Part shown: positions 11,475 through 22,023 of the stretch, piece after piece
Position numbering within the stretch: the first letter of the stretch is position 1
Layout: each line of letters opens with the position of its first letter
Assembly: GCA_900618425.1 (NCBI GenBank)
Contig: UZAN01039843.1
Location: 30,894-94,893 of the forward strand
Reading direction: 5' to 3'
Length of the DNA: 64,000 nt
DNA from: Echinostoma caproni
Lineage: Eukaryota > Platyhelminthes > Trematoda > Plagiorchiida > Echinostomatidae
Notes under the pieces: model-generated
The model's input: the letters and a program-made list of their open reading frames with translations, nothing else
Databases searched by the model: none
Told to the model about the DNA's origin: nothing
Made by a program: the position numbers and the translations under genes

Positions 11475-12055
11475 TGTCGGTGTTTGAACACCGCTGTCTA
11501 GGTAGCATTGCGCGAATCTGGTGGGGCAGCCGGACGAGCAATGCTGAGGTTAGGCGCAGAGTTTTAGGCAACTACGGTTGCCCACTGGAGCAAGTGGTCA
11601 ACCTTCATAGATTACTTTGGTTGGGACATGTGTTACGCATGCCCCCAAATTGGTTGCCCCGGTGAACGATGTTCGATGAAGCAGGTAGTGGGTGGAAGAA
11701 TGCCGAGGGTGGTCACGTTTATACTTGGCATGAGAGTATGAAAACCCTAACCAGGAATCCATGTCTCATAAGTCCCGTTAAGCTCCCTGACTGGGAACCT
11801 CGGGATGATCGTAACCGATGGTTAGAGATGCTGAGTGATATGGCTGAGTGTCGTAATCAGTGGTGTTCGTGCATCATCTCAATTTCTTGGCAACATTAAT
11901 GCACTGAAATTGCAATTTTTCTCTTTGATCCCACTTTCAACTTTTTCTGTCTTTGTTCTAATGTTCATCCAAATGGGCAGTCAAAAGACAGCAACCAAAA
12001 CCGCCGCAGGGAGGTGCGTGGTTAATGGTTGTAAAAACTGAACCAAACTGAACTT
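11475..12055 (+). mobile_element. 3' end of RTE-like retrotransposon
   Basis: Plus-strand remnant of the same family as the element at 1-2090. The frame from 11480 reads FEHRCLGSIARIWW and LLWLGHVLRMPPNWLPR, then has a stop, then passes to another frame with KLPDWEPRDDRNRWLEML and ECRNQWCSCI. This is the C-terminal tail of the reverse transcriptase, with the catalytic core absent (5' truncation, as usual for these elements). After the stop near 11899 comes a 3' untranslated tail containing atccaaatgggcagtcaaaa and ending near aaaactgaaccaaactgaa. The same tail occurs at 31.6, 35.1 and 56.6 kb. Confidence 0.8.
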
Positions 12056-12767
12056 TCATGTTTCAATAGTAATATGTTCGATTGAGGTGAGCGCAATGTA
12101 TGGTGTTGGCTTCCTCGAAAACTTTTGAGTCCCATCGATCTTCCAGAATTGCAGTTAGACTAGAGTTCATCCAGAATTTTTATATACGAATCACTTTTCT
12201 ATTTTTCTCAAAATTGTCAATCATGAACCGTAGTCAGTAAAAATGGCTTCTGTAACTACAGCTGTATCGCCATCGAAGTCTATACACCTGAAGTCAAACT
12301 TGCCCTTCGTGCGCCTCCTGCCCGAACTGTATCAATCAGTCGGCATTGGCTATGTTGAATCGTTTCATCCGTACACATCACGCTGTTGCATTCAGTTCCA
12401 TTAAGTGTGATCTGTGAATCTGTCGACTAGTCGGTTATTCAGGTCACTGCTCTTAATTTTAAAAATCGTATCGGTCGTATCGTATGTTGTCACACTTGCT
12501 GTTCCCGAGGAACGCAAATATCCCACCGCGGCCACATTGATGCCCTAAGTATATGACCACTTGCACCGTATGAATTGGGCCTCTTGATNCCGCTTATTCC
12601 ACTTCTCTTGTCAGATACAATATCAGCATGAATTCCTCGAAAATTCCAAGCAACTTTCCTTGATCTGCGACTATTTTCGTTTGCATGGTCAAACTATATA
12701 ATTCCTGAGTGAATGTCGGCAAACCAAAATCCGGACCGCTTGGGTTTCGATATCAAACCATTTATGA
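12056..12767. other. Non-coding stretch before assembly gap
   Basis: No supported gene. A short + frame at 12242-12403 starts with ATG (MASVTTAVSPSKSIHL) but has no recognisable features. It contains an ambiguous base at 12589. Confidence 0.3.
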
Positions 12768-13560
12768 NNNNNNNNNNNNNNNNNNNNNNNNNNNNNNNNN
12801 NNNNNNNNNNNNNNNNNNNNNNNNNNNNNNNNNNNNNNNNNNNNNNNNNNNNNNNNNNNNNNNNNNNNNNNNNNNNNNNNNNNNNNNNNNNNNNNNNNNN
12901 NNNNNNNNNNNNNNNNNNNNNNNNNNNNNNNNNNNNNNNNNNNNNNNNNNNNNNNNNNNNNNNNNNNNNNNNNNNNNNNNNNNNNNNNNNNNNNNNNNNN
13001 NNNNNNNNNNNNNNNNNNNNNNNNNNNNNNNNNNNNNNNNNNNNNNNNNNNNNNNNNNNNNNNNNNNNNNNNNNNNNNNNNNNNNNNNNNNNNNNNNNNN
13101 NNNNNNNNNNNNNNNNNNNNNNNNNNNNNNNNNNNNNNNNNNNNNNNNNNNNNNNNNNNNNNNNNNNNNNNNNNNNNNNNNNNNNNNNNNNNNNNNNNNN
13201 NNNNNNNNNNNNNNNNNNNNNNNNNNNNNNNNNNNNNNNNNNNNNNNNNNNNNNNNNNNNNNNNNNNNNNNNNNNNNNNNNNNNNNNNNNNNNNNNNNNN
13301 NNNNNNNNNNNNNNNNNNNNNNNNNNNNNNNNNNNNNNNNNNNNNNNNNNNNNNNNNNNNNNNNNNNNNNNNNNNNNNNNNNNNNNNNNNNNNNNNNNNN
13401 NNNNNNNNNNNNNNNNNNNNNNNNNNNNNNNNNNNNNNNNNNNNNNNNNNNNNNNNNNNNNNNNNNNNNNNNNNNNNNNNNNNNNNNNNNNNNNNNNNNN
13501 NNNNNNNNNNNNNNNNNNNNNNNNNNNNNNNNNNNNNNNNNNNNNNNNNNNNNNNNNNNN
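12768..13560. other. Assembly gap (N)
   Basis: A run of 793 N. It removes the 5' part of the receptor exon that ends at 13706. Confidence 0.99.
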
Positions 13561-13706
13561 CTCTGATCAGAGTGCAGCGCTCAGTTTAGTGATGAGTCGA
13601 GGTGTAAACAGCACATCAATTTTCACAATGCCACCTTTAAACTTGAGCTATAACGTGAAGACGAATGGAGTGTGTTGTCGGGCTGCCATACCATATACTT
13701 CGAGCG
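13561..13706 (+). CDS. CUB receptor gene, exon with N-terminal edge of first CUB-like module (partial)
   Basis: The exon emerges from the gap in an open frame (first full codon 13562) and ends at AGCG|GTGAAA, phase 1. It codes for a Ser/Thr-rich piece with two potential N-glycosylation sites (NST, NLS) and then TNGVCCRAAIPYTSSG. Joined to the exon at 15307 it gives ...CCRAAIPYTSSGTHNSRPTRYVLS. This reads like the start of a CUB module (cysteine, aromatic residues, then a beta strand before the second cysteine). The donor is weak by consensus. The call depends on the frame, the matching phase and the sense of the joined protein. The true 5' border is unknown because it lies in the N run. Confidence 0.5.
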
Positions 13707-15306
13707 GTGAAACGGGATAACAAATGTAATAGAACAACTACGTTTTCTCTGGTAATTCATTGGCATATTTTTTCAAAAGATAAAGCTGAATGATCCATAC
13801 AGAATTCGATTCATAACATAATTTTTTTAATGCTTTACACGAACTGAGAAATAGTATTTGGGTGCGATGTTTTGACACAAGTCCAATTTTTACTACACAC
13901 AACTCATTCGATGACACTAAACACCAAAGGATTGACAGGTATCCATTAATTGTGCGGTGATTTTCGTGAGGTTTTTTCCTAATAGTATTTACGGTATGCT
14001 ATCCATCTTTATCAAAGTCACGTGAGTATATAAACCTCACATTGGGATGAGTTCCACACGGAGCCTAAGTGACCTCGATCAGGACACATAATGCTCCATC
14101 AGATAACACACTAGTTTGCACCCTATATTTAAGCTTTCTGAAGAACCTTTGATGATGTACTAATAGTGTTGGTAATTTCAATTCGGAGCTGCAGACAACT
14201 GTTAGGCGTATGTAACCACAATATTGATCGACCAAATCCACTGTTTAGAATTCTTTGTGATAACGAATTTTCGATTAAGACACCGCCGAACTCAAAAAAA
14301 AATATAGATTGCCGTTGGTAATATGCTCCCCTTATACAAGCCCAGCAAAAAAAATGAACGATCGACAACTAATAGGCATTGATTGACGCATATCTTTCAC
14401 CCCTACCCAACCCATTATTCGGCATAGACCTTATCTAGTCGATACTGTGCACAATTGTTTGGAAACAGGGCTGATCAATAATGAGTAACGTCAGGAAGAT
14501 GCGACACGGTTTCCGCACTAGGCATGGTGCAGAATACCAGTAATATATTCTATTAACTCCATCCAGTGATCAAAATAAAAGTCCTAATTGTGGGCGGACT
14601 GTTCAACCTCATCCAATATTTTCTCGCTAACCAGAATTTGTTAAGCAACGATTTGTATTTCGATTGGCTATTTTTATTTTACCCAGCTGCTACTTTACAC
14701 CAGGGTTCCTGGTTGTTCCTAAGGCTCATGCTAAGTTCAAGTTGCTAACGGCAGTCAAGTTTCAGTGATCTGTATCCATGTATTCATTGTTGTGATGGAA
14801 ATTTCACATCTCATGAATTATAACTCGTTTTTATTCACATTGTTTCAGTTGTAAAATTTTTTCAACAGGTGGCTTAAAACGATAAGGGCAGACCCATGTG
14901 TAATTTGGTTCGGTTTATTATTATGTCCTCCGTATTTTCGATAAATTCGCCGGGTGTCAATTGAATTCTCATAGATCCAACACGAGTTACGATAACAGGA
15001 ATTTGTTTGGAAAATGTTGGTAGTACACAGCAGACGACGTGATAAGCAAAAATCCGGTTGATATTAACCAAGTGGTTATGATTATGCAAGTCCCCATATG
15101 TGACAAGCCAACTGACACGTAATTCATGATGCGGCAAATACGATTCTTTATCATTTTCTTAATTTAATAACCTTTTTTATGCTTTTTCCCATAAAACTGA
15201 ATTTCTTCAGGGTAAATGTACACTGTACTCTACATCAACAGATTCCTTGTAACGCACTGATTTGCTGTCAATTTTCAACTGGTTTTTATACACATATTTT
15301 TCACAG
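13707..15306. other. Intron of the CUB receptor gene
   Basis: About 1.6 kb of AT-rich sequence with no recognised repeat or second gene. It ends in the acceptor tatttttcacag at 15306. Confidence 0.45.
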
Positions 15307-15768
15307 GAACTCATAATTCTCGTCCAACTCGGTATGTTCTTTCAACCAAGTTGGACTGTTTCGTTCCCGGCAAACCGTGTCATCAGGACTATTTGGAGAT
15401 TTCTGCCAAACTACCCAGAAGTTCTGATTTATCTTCGTCAGACGACGATGTCGTTGAGCATGCAGATGGTACTGGTGATGGGGCTGGGGTAAACGAACTG
15501 CTGCTCCCGTTCGCTCGAATCTGTTTGGTGAATGCAACCAAGTCCACCGCGGCGGCAGATGAGAGTGGTGCAATGGAGGAACAACAGGCGGAGCAATCGG
15601 ATGATGCAACAAATGGCGAGTTCGTGTTCGGTCATGGATCGTCTTCCGTCGGGCTTGTGTTCGGCCCACTGTTGCCAGCTGTGGGACTTCAGTTCACATC
15701 AAATTTAAATCTGCTCAACATGGATCCACATCACACACCTGGAAAGGGTATTCTGATCGAATATATAG
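15307..15768 (+). CDS. CUB receptor gene, exon carrying most of the first CUB module
   Basis: CUB modules are extracellular beta-sandwich domains used for protein binding in receptors and proteases. This exon has acceptor TTTTTCACAG| and donor ATATAG|GTGGGT, phase 1 at both ends, 462 bases. It codes for RYVLSTKLDCFVPGKPC, then HQDYLEIS (the conserved acidic D-x-L-x-I strand of CUB), then ARICLVNAT, and at the end VGLQFTSNLNLLN with GKGILIEYI. These fit the closing strands (LxFxS... GFxxxY) of the fold. Two insertions make it longer than a usual module of about 110 residues: one Ser/Asp-rich (SSSDDDVVEHADG) and one Glu/Gln/Asp-rich (EEQQAEQSDDATNG). No family member could be named. Confidence 0.72.
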
Positions 15769-16792
15769 GTGGGTTGAGCCACACGACTGATGGCGTGATT
15801 TGAGGCACTTATTTGCCTGGGGTATTGTGATGTTTTGCTGTTTTTGGATATGATTGCCAACCTGTAGTCTCTGGATGTGTGCTGAATTCAACTAATTGAT
15901 GATAATCTCATCAGCTGCGTACATTCATTCATATCACGCTTGGATAAAAGAGTGTCAGTTTGGGGACAGGAGAGAGAAGGAAATCAATACGAAGGTATTA
16001 TAATACTGCATGACACGAAGCAAATGCTCATTGAATCCAATCTAGACAAACCCGACTTTTCGTTTACCTCCTCCTGTGTCTACCNTATTTCCGAAGAACT
16101 AAGAGACCGCTGTCTAGCAGGATTGCAGAGCATGCACCGAGGAATGTGGTGTCTAACTGGCCCGGGCTTCCGTCCAGCTCAATTGCCCGACATATACTGG
16201 ATCGCAAGGAATGTGACAAACCTAGGTACACCTTTCGTGTGTTGATCCTCCAGTAGGGTAACCGCCGAGGCAGCTGCCATTCGACGTGACAAGCCAGATT
16301 CAGATAAACAGACCGAATTCGTGGCCAGCCACGCGCTTCTCTGTTTTGGGTGTCACTATCCTTCATAACACACTTCGCGCCCTGTTCCTTTACTCAATCC
16401 GGTTCGAATTAGTGACTTTTGACCTTTCTATTGCTTGATTTCTCTCCCCCCCCCCGTGTGTGTTCAGCTGTCCCCAAACCTGTCACTCATCTAAGGAAAT
16501 GTGATCTGAATTTATGTACACTGCTGATGAGGTTACCACGTGTGAGTTGAATTCAACACATCCTGTAATCATGATGCTTCTTCTGGTTCTCATGAAAATG
16601 TTAAACGGAGCTGGTTGCGTGAAACATGTAGTCTATTGCCTGAACACCAACCTATATCCGGCTTACTAATGTACGCTCATTACAGTTATCATAGCTGTTT
16701 AGATTGCGTGAAGTTGAGTGTCTCCAATTAGTTCCTCCAAGATGGCTTGCTTCACATACCATGGTACGATGAATAAGATGACGAATTAAAAG
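15769..16792. other. Intron with an unassigned open segment
   Basis: Intron of the receptor gene. An open + frame runs 15940-16245. The part ending at AACCTAG|GTACAC (16225) would be in phase 1 and includes GMWCLTGPGFRPAQLPDIYW, but no acceptor with a pyrimidine tract precedes it and no domain is visible. The minus strand over the same stretch is also open for 100 codons, so a decayed mobile element is equally possible. It contains an ambiguous base at 16084 and a C run at 16447-16455. Confidence 0.3.
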
Positions 16793-16933
16793 TCATAGGA
16801 TCAAGACCGCAAGAAGACAAATGTCACGAGCTGTAAACTTTTCGTTTAATCTTCTCAATCGCGGACGTAAAACAAACAATCACATTTATAGCACATTGAA
16901 TTTGTAAACCCTAGTGAATGGACATGTACAGTT
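16793..16933 (+). repeat. Left arm of inverted repeat around Penelope-like fragment
   Basis: Pairs with the reverse complement of about 17460-17600, with scattered mismatches and small indels. The inner end is the best conserved (16881-16933). The outer end is set where similarity fades, near the segment ggatcaagaccg. Confidence 0.6.
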
Positions 16934-17091
16934 AAACAGAGGCTATTAGAACGATGTGTGCCAAAAGTTAAAGTCAGCTTACAACCGCACATTCCCAGCT
17001 GCTCAACTCCGACTGATTACCTCTACTCGTGGAATCGATTTGGACAAACGTGTACTCGGTTGGCAATCCGGTTCTGTCTCACACACTATAC

Positions 17092-17427
17092 CAGTTCACC
17101 TGCAGCTACGGTGACGCATACGTAGGCAGAGCAAACCGTCAATTGTCGCAGTTGATGGCCGAACACATTCCAAAGTGGTTGGTGAAGTCGATGAAGTAAC
17201 CCAAGCCTAGTAATCAGGCGGTCACAAGTAACTTGGGATCATCAATTGCAAAATACCGTATGACAACCAAACACATAATGGATCCCGCTTCCTCTTTCAA
17301 ATTGTTGTTACGTAACTATAATGCAAAACTGTTGGCAATAAGTGAGGCGTTGCTAATCAGATTACATAATCCCGTTCTGTGCGCCCAAAAGTTGTTGATC
17401 CAATCAGTTCACTTGCCGTTGAGCTGA
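17092..17427 (+). pseudogene. GIY-YIG endonuclease end of a Penelope-like element
   Basis: Penelope-like elements code for a reverse transcriptase followed by a GIY-YIG endonuclease that nicks the target. This piece reads QFTCSYGDAYVGRANRQLSQ, where the AYVGR block stands for the YIG part of the motif. It is followed by LMAEHIPKWL, in place of the usual basic R-EH segment. One in-frame stop follows (near 17198). The frame then continues with SSIAKYRMTTKHI, NAKLLAISEALLIRLHNP and LCAQKLLIQSVHLPLS before the stop at 17427, giving the family's C-terminal layout (isolated His, Glu in the SEAxxIR helix, L-C-Q-K near the end). The upstream RT is absent. It is inactive. Confidence 0.7.
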
Positions 17428-17459
17428 CCGATATTTTTAAATTCTATTAGCCCCCGTCC

Positions 17460-17600
17460 AACTGTACATGTCCATTCACTAGGATTTACAAATTCAATGT
17501 GCTATAAATGTACGTGTTTGTTTTTCATCACCGATTGAGAAGAGTAAATGAAAAGTTAACATCTCGAGACATATATCTTCTTTCGGTCTTGATAGGATGG
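17460..17600 (-). repeat. Right arm of inverted repeat around Penelope-like fragment
   Basis: Reverse complement partner of 16793-16933. It starts 33 bases after the stop codon of the GIY-YIG frame. Confidence 0.6.
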
Positions 17601-19183
17601 ATAAAGGGGACCCAATGTTTCATAATTTGTGGGACGGATAATACAAAACCCTGGATTTGTAGTAATGGACCGCAGAATTCATCGTTAGGCTTGGTTTGGT
17701 GTTGCTTTAGAGCGATCGCGGAGTTCCTTTCCGTCTCGACTGTGTATGACTGTGACAAGATTCATATATCAAATGTTATAACCCCAAGGAACACACGTGA
17801 ATGGGAATTAAGTCAATTGATCACCAAGACAGATATGTATTTATGAAAATTCGGGAATACTTCGGTTTGACAGACTTGTTATTAGCGGAGTGATTGCACC
17901 AACTACTAACTGATTAAAATTTTTTAAGGTATCATCTATGAACCGAATATAGGTCCAGTTCTTCCGCACCACCACTACTCAGATCTTCAAATGAACTTCA
18001 ACGTCTTAGTGTTGACGTATCAGAAGGTCACGGACGTTAGCATTCTTTCACCCACCTCTTCATTCTAAAACTGCTAGCCATGCTACCTAAAACAAGCTCC
18101 CAACTTTCGTGCACTCTTATCAATTAGTGACCATGTTTCAGATCCTAGTGTGAATACAAAGCGAATGGAAACCGAAATAAGACGTAGCTAAATACAGCAC
18201 TTTCTTTTACTGCGTATTTATAACTTTAGTTTAAAATGTGGAAAATTGTGTCTAAACCTCACATTTCCGTTTTCCGTCTTGCAGTGAATTTTTATTACGC
18301 CTACTCACCTGATCATACAACGAAAAAGGAAGTGATCTCGATATGAGATTGTGGATTGTCAATAAGCTAGATACTTGCTGGAGGCAAACAGATGCATGAG
18401 CCACTGTTCGCAGTGTGGGACCATTTTACTCAGTTTATCTAACCTTTGATTCTACTGCTCTTGGCGTTTGTTTTTGTTTGCCAATCCCAGCCAGCATGGT
18501 TTACCTGGTGAATTACCCCTTTGCCAGCGGTATCAACCTACCGGTCAAGATCTCCGAACTAACTGTTCATCTATAATACTCTGACCACCTTACCAAATAT
18601 ACCAGTCTCAGCTATTGGAATTTACAACACAATAAGCCCTTTGTGTAAGTGCCCCAGCTTTATTAACAGTGGTAATCTTTCATGTCTGATCAAGGCTTCC
18701 ACTCCATGGATATTATGCTTAATGAATAAATCAGCCCAGTTGTTTTGCCCTTGTTTCCTTCGATGGGATATTGATCTGAAGGGGGATTTTTATCCCCATA
18801 TATTTTTATGGCGAAATCACTAAGAATCACTAAGAAACACGAACAAATTGTGATCAGCAGTTTCTGCTCCGAACCCGAAGGTTGACAGTCCCAGCCCCAA
18901 ACGAGACTCAAGTCAATGGGGTACAATGTTGAAAAGTCTCCGAAAGGATGAAAAGGCTGATAAGTGCTCTTTGCTATTCAACTGAACAACTTTACTCATA
19001 AATAGTACATATATGAAGGTAGCGGATAGCCGATTAACACCAATAGAGTGAAAATACACCGTATGCTATCTTTCAATGTGCACGAAAGAAGCTGAGAAAA
19101 TGGTAAATTAACATCAAATGCATTGTCATCCCATACGTCTAATCAGATTATTCCACCGATTTTCTCCCCCACCCCACCGGCAG
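17601..19183. other. Intron of the CUB receptor gene
   Basis: No other gene or clear repeat seen. It ends with a long pyrimidine-rich acceptor (tttctcccccaccccaccggcag). Confidence 0.45.
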
Positions 19184-19483
19184 CTCTTTTTTGTACACCG
19201 ATCAAAGCGCCCTCAGGAAACGGACTGGTGGACTATCGATTCCGAGCACTTGCCCATTCCACTGTTGCCTATGCGGAAATTTTCTGTCCCCCTGATCGTT
19301 GGCTTGAGCCCCAACAACCAACATCATCTGCCGAATCATTTGTGATCCCTAAACAAGATTCACAGAACACTAGTAATGATACATTCCCTTGGTGGCTTCA
19401 ACGTCGACGACATGCAACACACATTTGTGATCATCATCAGAAATCGTGGAAACCTCACCGTATTCCTGCCGCATGCTTGACAG
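19184..19483 (+). CDS. CUB receptor gene, extracellular exon of unknown fold
   Basis: The exon has a strong acceptor (C-rich tract, CGGCAG|CTC) and donor GACAG|GTACAG. It is phase 1 at both ends and 300 bases long. Together with the preceding exon (overhanging g + ct) it reads ALFCTPIKAPSGNGLVDYRF, then STVAYAEIFCPPDRW, PWWLQRRRHATHICDHHQ and RIPAACLTG. Four cysteines, a Trp-Trp pair and a basic RRRH stretch are visible, with one potential N-glycosylation site (NTS). It does not fit the CUB pattern and no domain was recognised. The exon call rests on two good splice sites, phase agreement with both neighbours and ordinary protein-like composition. Confidence 0.65.
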
Positions 19484-19649
19484 GTACAGGCACACTTTTT
19501 AAACCCGTTACAATCTCTGTCAATGTGATCTGTTGTTTCCGCGATAAATTCAGATAACGGAAACGCATGTTCACACAGTTACATATACTTATGCAACAGT
19601 GACGTTCTTAGGCACAGAACTGAATGATATACAGATTTGCATATAAACG

Positions 19650-20110
19650 CATGAGTCCAGATTGTGCGTCAAACAAATCACGGTACAATAATCTTTATAA
19701 AAGGGAAACAGAGTTCATAATGCACTCGAGGGCTCAATACCGCTAAGTTGCTTAGGCCGAACTGGGTGAATTTCATTACGCAGCTCACAATCGGAGCCTT
19801 CAGCTAGTCACAGTTTGACCCGCAAGCAAGCGAGGCGGTGTTTGAAAAGCGCAATTCATTGAGGGCCGTTGTCTATTTCTTCGGATCATACGCCCTTTGA
19901 ACGGGTTCAAACATTCCAGTTGTCCAATATGCCTCGATACCCTATCATGTCGGTGATCACTCCCACAACCAGGATAGTGTGAGTTGAGTGTGGTTTGTAC
20001 GGTTATGCTTGGCCGGTTTGGAATCGCGGTTTTAGCCAAATTCCCTAAGTGAACTGCCAGGGGAATGATTTCCCTCAATGTACCCAGTAAAATAAAATCC
20101 TCCTCCATGA
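19650..20110 (+). repeat. Dispersed ~450-bp repeat, copy A
   Basis: Shares an extended series of blocks with 53795-54150 (+) and 62250-62680 (-). They begin at gtcaaacaaatcacggtacaat (copy B: gccaaacaaatcgtggcaca). They continue through ggagccttcagctag and the tcggatcatacgccctttgaacgggttcaaac block, and end at gtttggaatcgcggttttagc. Minor frames in it are not consistent between copies, so it is treated as non-coding. Confidence 0.65.
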
Positions 20111-20708
20111 ACATCTACAAAGCTTAGTGGTATTAATTGTTATTTCAATATTCCTTCTGTTCATTTTCTTCAATCAACAAAATGGCGTGAAAATTTGGGA
20201 TATTTTATCCATCAAGATGTATGTTTCGTACACCTTTCCCTCCAATCCGTGAAAGGAACCAATGCTCCATTTATTAGAGTTGGATTTCCTAATACTCGTA
20301 ACGTTCAGCATAATTGGAAAATGTGAATTTCAACTCCAACGTTCAGAAGTCGGTTAGAAGTGATTGGGTATGAGTAAATCAAAATAAAGTCTACGGTTCT
20401 TAAATGCTATAAAATGATAAAAACGCTTTGTTTCTATCACATGTTTTGGACGTAGATTGAAGATAAATTCTTCTGGTGTTCGTGTCTCTATATACATGTA
20501 AAGTGCCCCTGTAACCTAGGAAACATATTTCTGTATAACGCAGGCGATTACGTATGAACGTTCCCACTAGCCTATCAGCATTTCCGGTAAACACTGTGCA
20601 GCAAATTGTTTCATTTTTCCTCAACCATTTCTATCAAACAATCTTAACCGTAATGTCTTCTCGACGACACAATGCCCCCCAAATACGCAACACCCATTTC
20701 ACTCCTAG
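20111..20708. other. Intron stretch
   Basis: No gene or repeat recognised. It ends in the acceptor cactcctag at 20708. Confidence 0.4.
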
Positions 20709-20948
20709 AGTCCGAACTGAGCGCGTTCGTGGCCAACGTGGAAATGTTGACACGAAAAGGAATCACCTCGATCCCGGCAATTCACGTGGCCCCGGTCGAT
20801 ACCAATCATCGCAATCAGACCGCGGATTCGAACGCAATTTGGTACTCGGCCACCGTGGTCCCACTGAACAATGATTCATGGATTGGAGTAAGCGCGCCCG
20901 TGGTGATTGGACCGAACACAGTTCAAAGTGAGAGCCGACTTCATACAG
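20709..20948 (+). CDS. CUB receptor gene, extracellular exon of unknown fold
   Basis: Acceptor TTTCACTCCTAG| and donor CATACAG|GTACTT, 240 bases, phase 1 at both ends. Joined to the previous exon it gives ...CLTGESELSAFVANVEMLTR. It then reads GITSIPAIHVAPVDTNHRNQ, AIWYSATVVPLNNDSWIGV and SAPVVIGPNTVQSESRLHT. Potential N-glycosylation sites are NQT and NDS. It has no cysteines and many beta-branched residues, suggesting a beta-rich linker or half module between the CUB-like parts. No domain was named. GC content and codon choice look more gene-like than in the flanking intron. Confidence 0.68.
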
Positions 20949-21750
20949 GTACTTCGGGTAAGTTAATGAAATGTGTCAATAATAAGCTTTACAGATAGCA
21001 ATGCTCCACAAAGCTCAGTCGATTTTTTGAATGGGCAAGGGATATCTATGCTAAATAACCAACATGGTATGTCACTATGACCAGTCAAAGTTGTCAATTG
21101 TGAAATTTGTGGATAAGTCAGCGACACTTGGTCAAAGGTCTATTTAAGCCTGTAAAGTGGGCGATTATGTGGAGTTTGCAACTTTGAGCATGGCACTCAC
21201 CTGCGTGTAATGTGTAGTAATACGTCACACGTCAACCAACTATGTTGGTGGTTGCTTGCGAAAATTAATTACAAACTGTGTATATTTTCTCACAGGGGCT
21301 TTCATCAGTTCCCAAAAATATATTTAACTGCAATTGAAACGAACCAAATACGTTCACCTAATCCGTCTGTTTCTTTTTTCTTGTCATCTACATTTTTCAT
21401 TCAGTAATGACGCGGAGAATTCCGAGAGAGAGAGAGAGGTTACAATTGTTATGATCAGTTAGTTGGTCATCTGGCAACTGTTTAGAACGGTGTTAGTCTA
21501 TGCACGGAAAAGTTTCAGCACAGCTGTCCCCAATTGTGTATACTCTTCCCAATCAGCTGGTCTGTCCCCAATTGTGTATGGCACACGTTGATTGAGTATG
21601 AATGTAATGAATTATTTATTTCACCACCTATGTCAAGCAGAATAGTGTCAACAGTGCCTAAAAGCTAATAGAAAGGAAAAATGGGTCATGAAATGTAGTA
21701 CTACTTGGTTGTCTGGGAGTATCATAAGGGAAAACGCTCTGAGCCTGCAG
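20949..21750. other. Intron stretch with short simple repeat
   Basis: No gene seen. It contains an (AG)n run at 21425-21438 and a local duplication of ctgtccccaattgtgtat (near 21524 and 21563). Confidence 0.45.
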
Positions 21751-22023
21751 TAGGACGGTATCAATCTGGGTGGTGTTGTATGTCGACAGGGCATTGCGAG
21801 GCAAAGATTGCCAGGCATTGGAATATAACGTTCTTTGAATGGACTCCCTTAAACGGGGAAACCAATATATATATATCAGAAAGCTTGCACGGCGATTTAT
21901 CCCTTTATGGCCATTCGAATCTTTTCTGTTCTGTGCCAGTCGGTAGGAGGATCCTTCGGTTTACTACAGAGCATAGGTGGTGCAGGTCGAGGGCACAAAG
22001 ACATCATTTAAACATGGGGATGT
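21751..22023 (+). CDS. CUB receptor gene, candidate exon with a second CUB-like module
   Basis: The donor is close to perfect (GGGATGT|GTAAGT), and the frame is phase 1 at both ends if the acceptor is CCTGCAG|TAGG. An alternative acceptor, GTCGACAG|GGC at 21790, is also phase 1. The coded piece reads GHCEAKIARHWNITFFEWTP, then NIYISES, SLYGHSNLFCSVPVG and RRILRFTTEHRWC. This order resembles a CUB module: cysteine, I-x-F strand, acidic I-x-I strand, G...FC, then LRFT for the LxFxS strand. It is more divergent than the module at 15307 and the acceptor tract is purine-rich, so the call is tentative. Its absence would not disturb the frame, since the exon is a multiple of three. Confidence 0.45.

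Larger units (their letters stand above)
16793..17600 (+). mobile_element. Penelope-like element fragment flanked by long inverted repeats
   Basis: A C-terminal Penelope-like coding piece (about 17092-17427) sits between two imperfect inverted repeats of roughly 140 bases. The left arm is about 16793-16933 and the right arm about 17460-17600. Matching landmarks include gaatggacatgtacagtt (left) against aactgtacatgtccattc (right). Others are catttatagcacattgaatt against aattcaatgtgctataaatg, and tcttctcaatcg against cgattgagaaga. Penelope-like elements are known for terminal repeats in direct or inverted orientation, so this fits the family. It lies in an intron of the receptor gene. Confidence 0.65.

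Noticed and set aside
12709..13566. Long apparent frames across 12.7-13.6 kb, and similar ones at 30.6-31.3 and 56.1-56.6 kb
   Set aside because: They are open only because the sequence is N. No coding claim can be made inside gaps.
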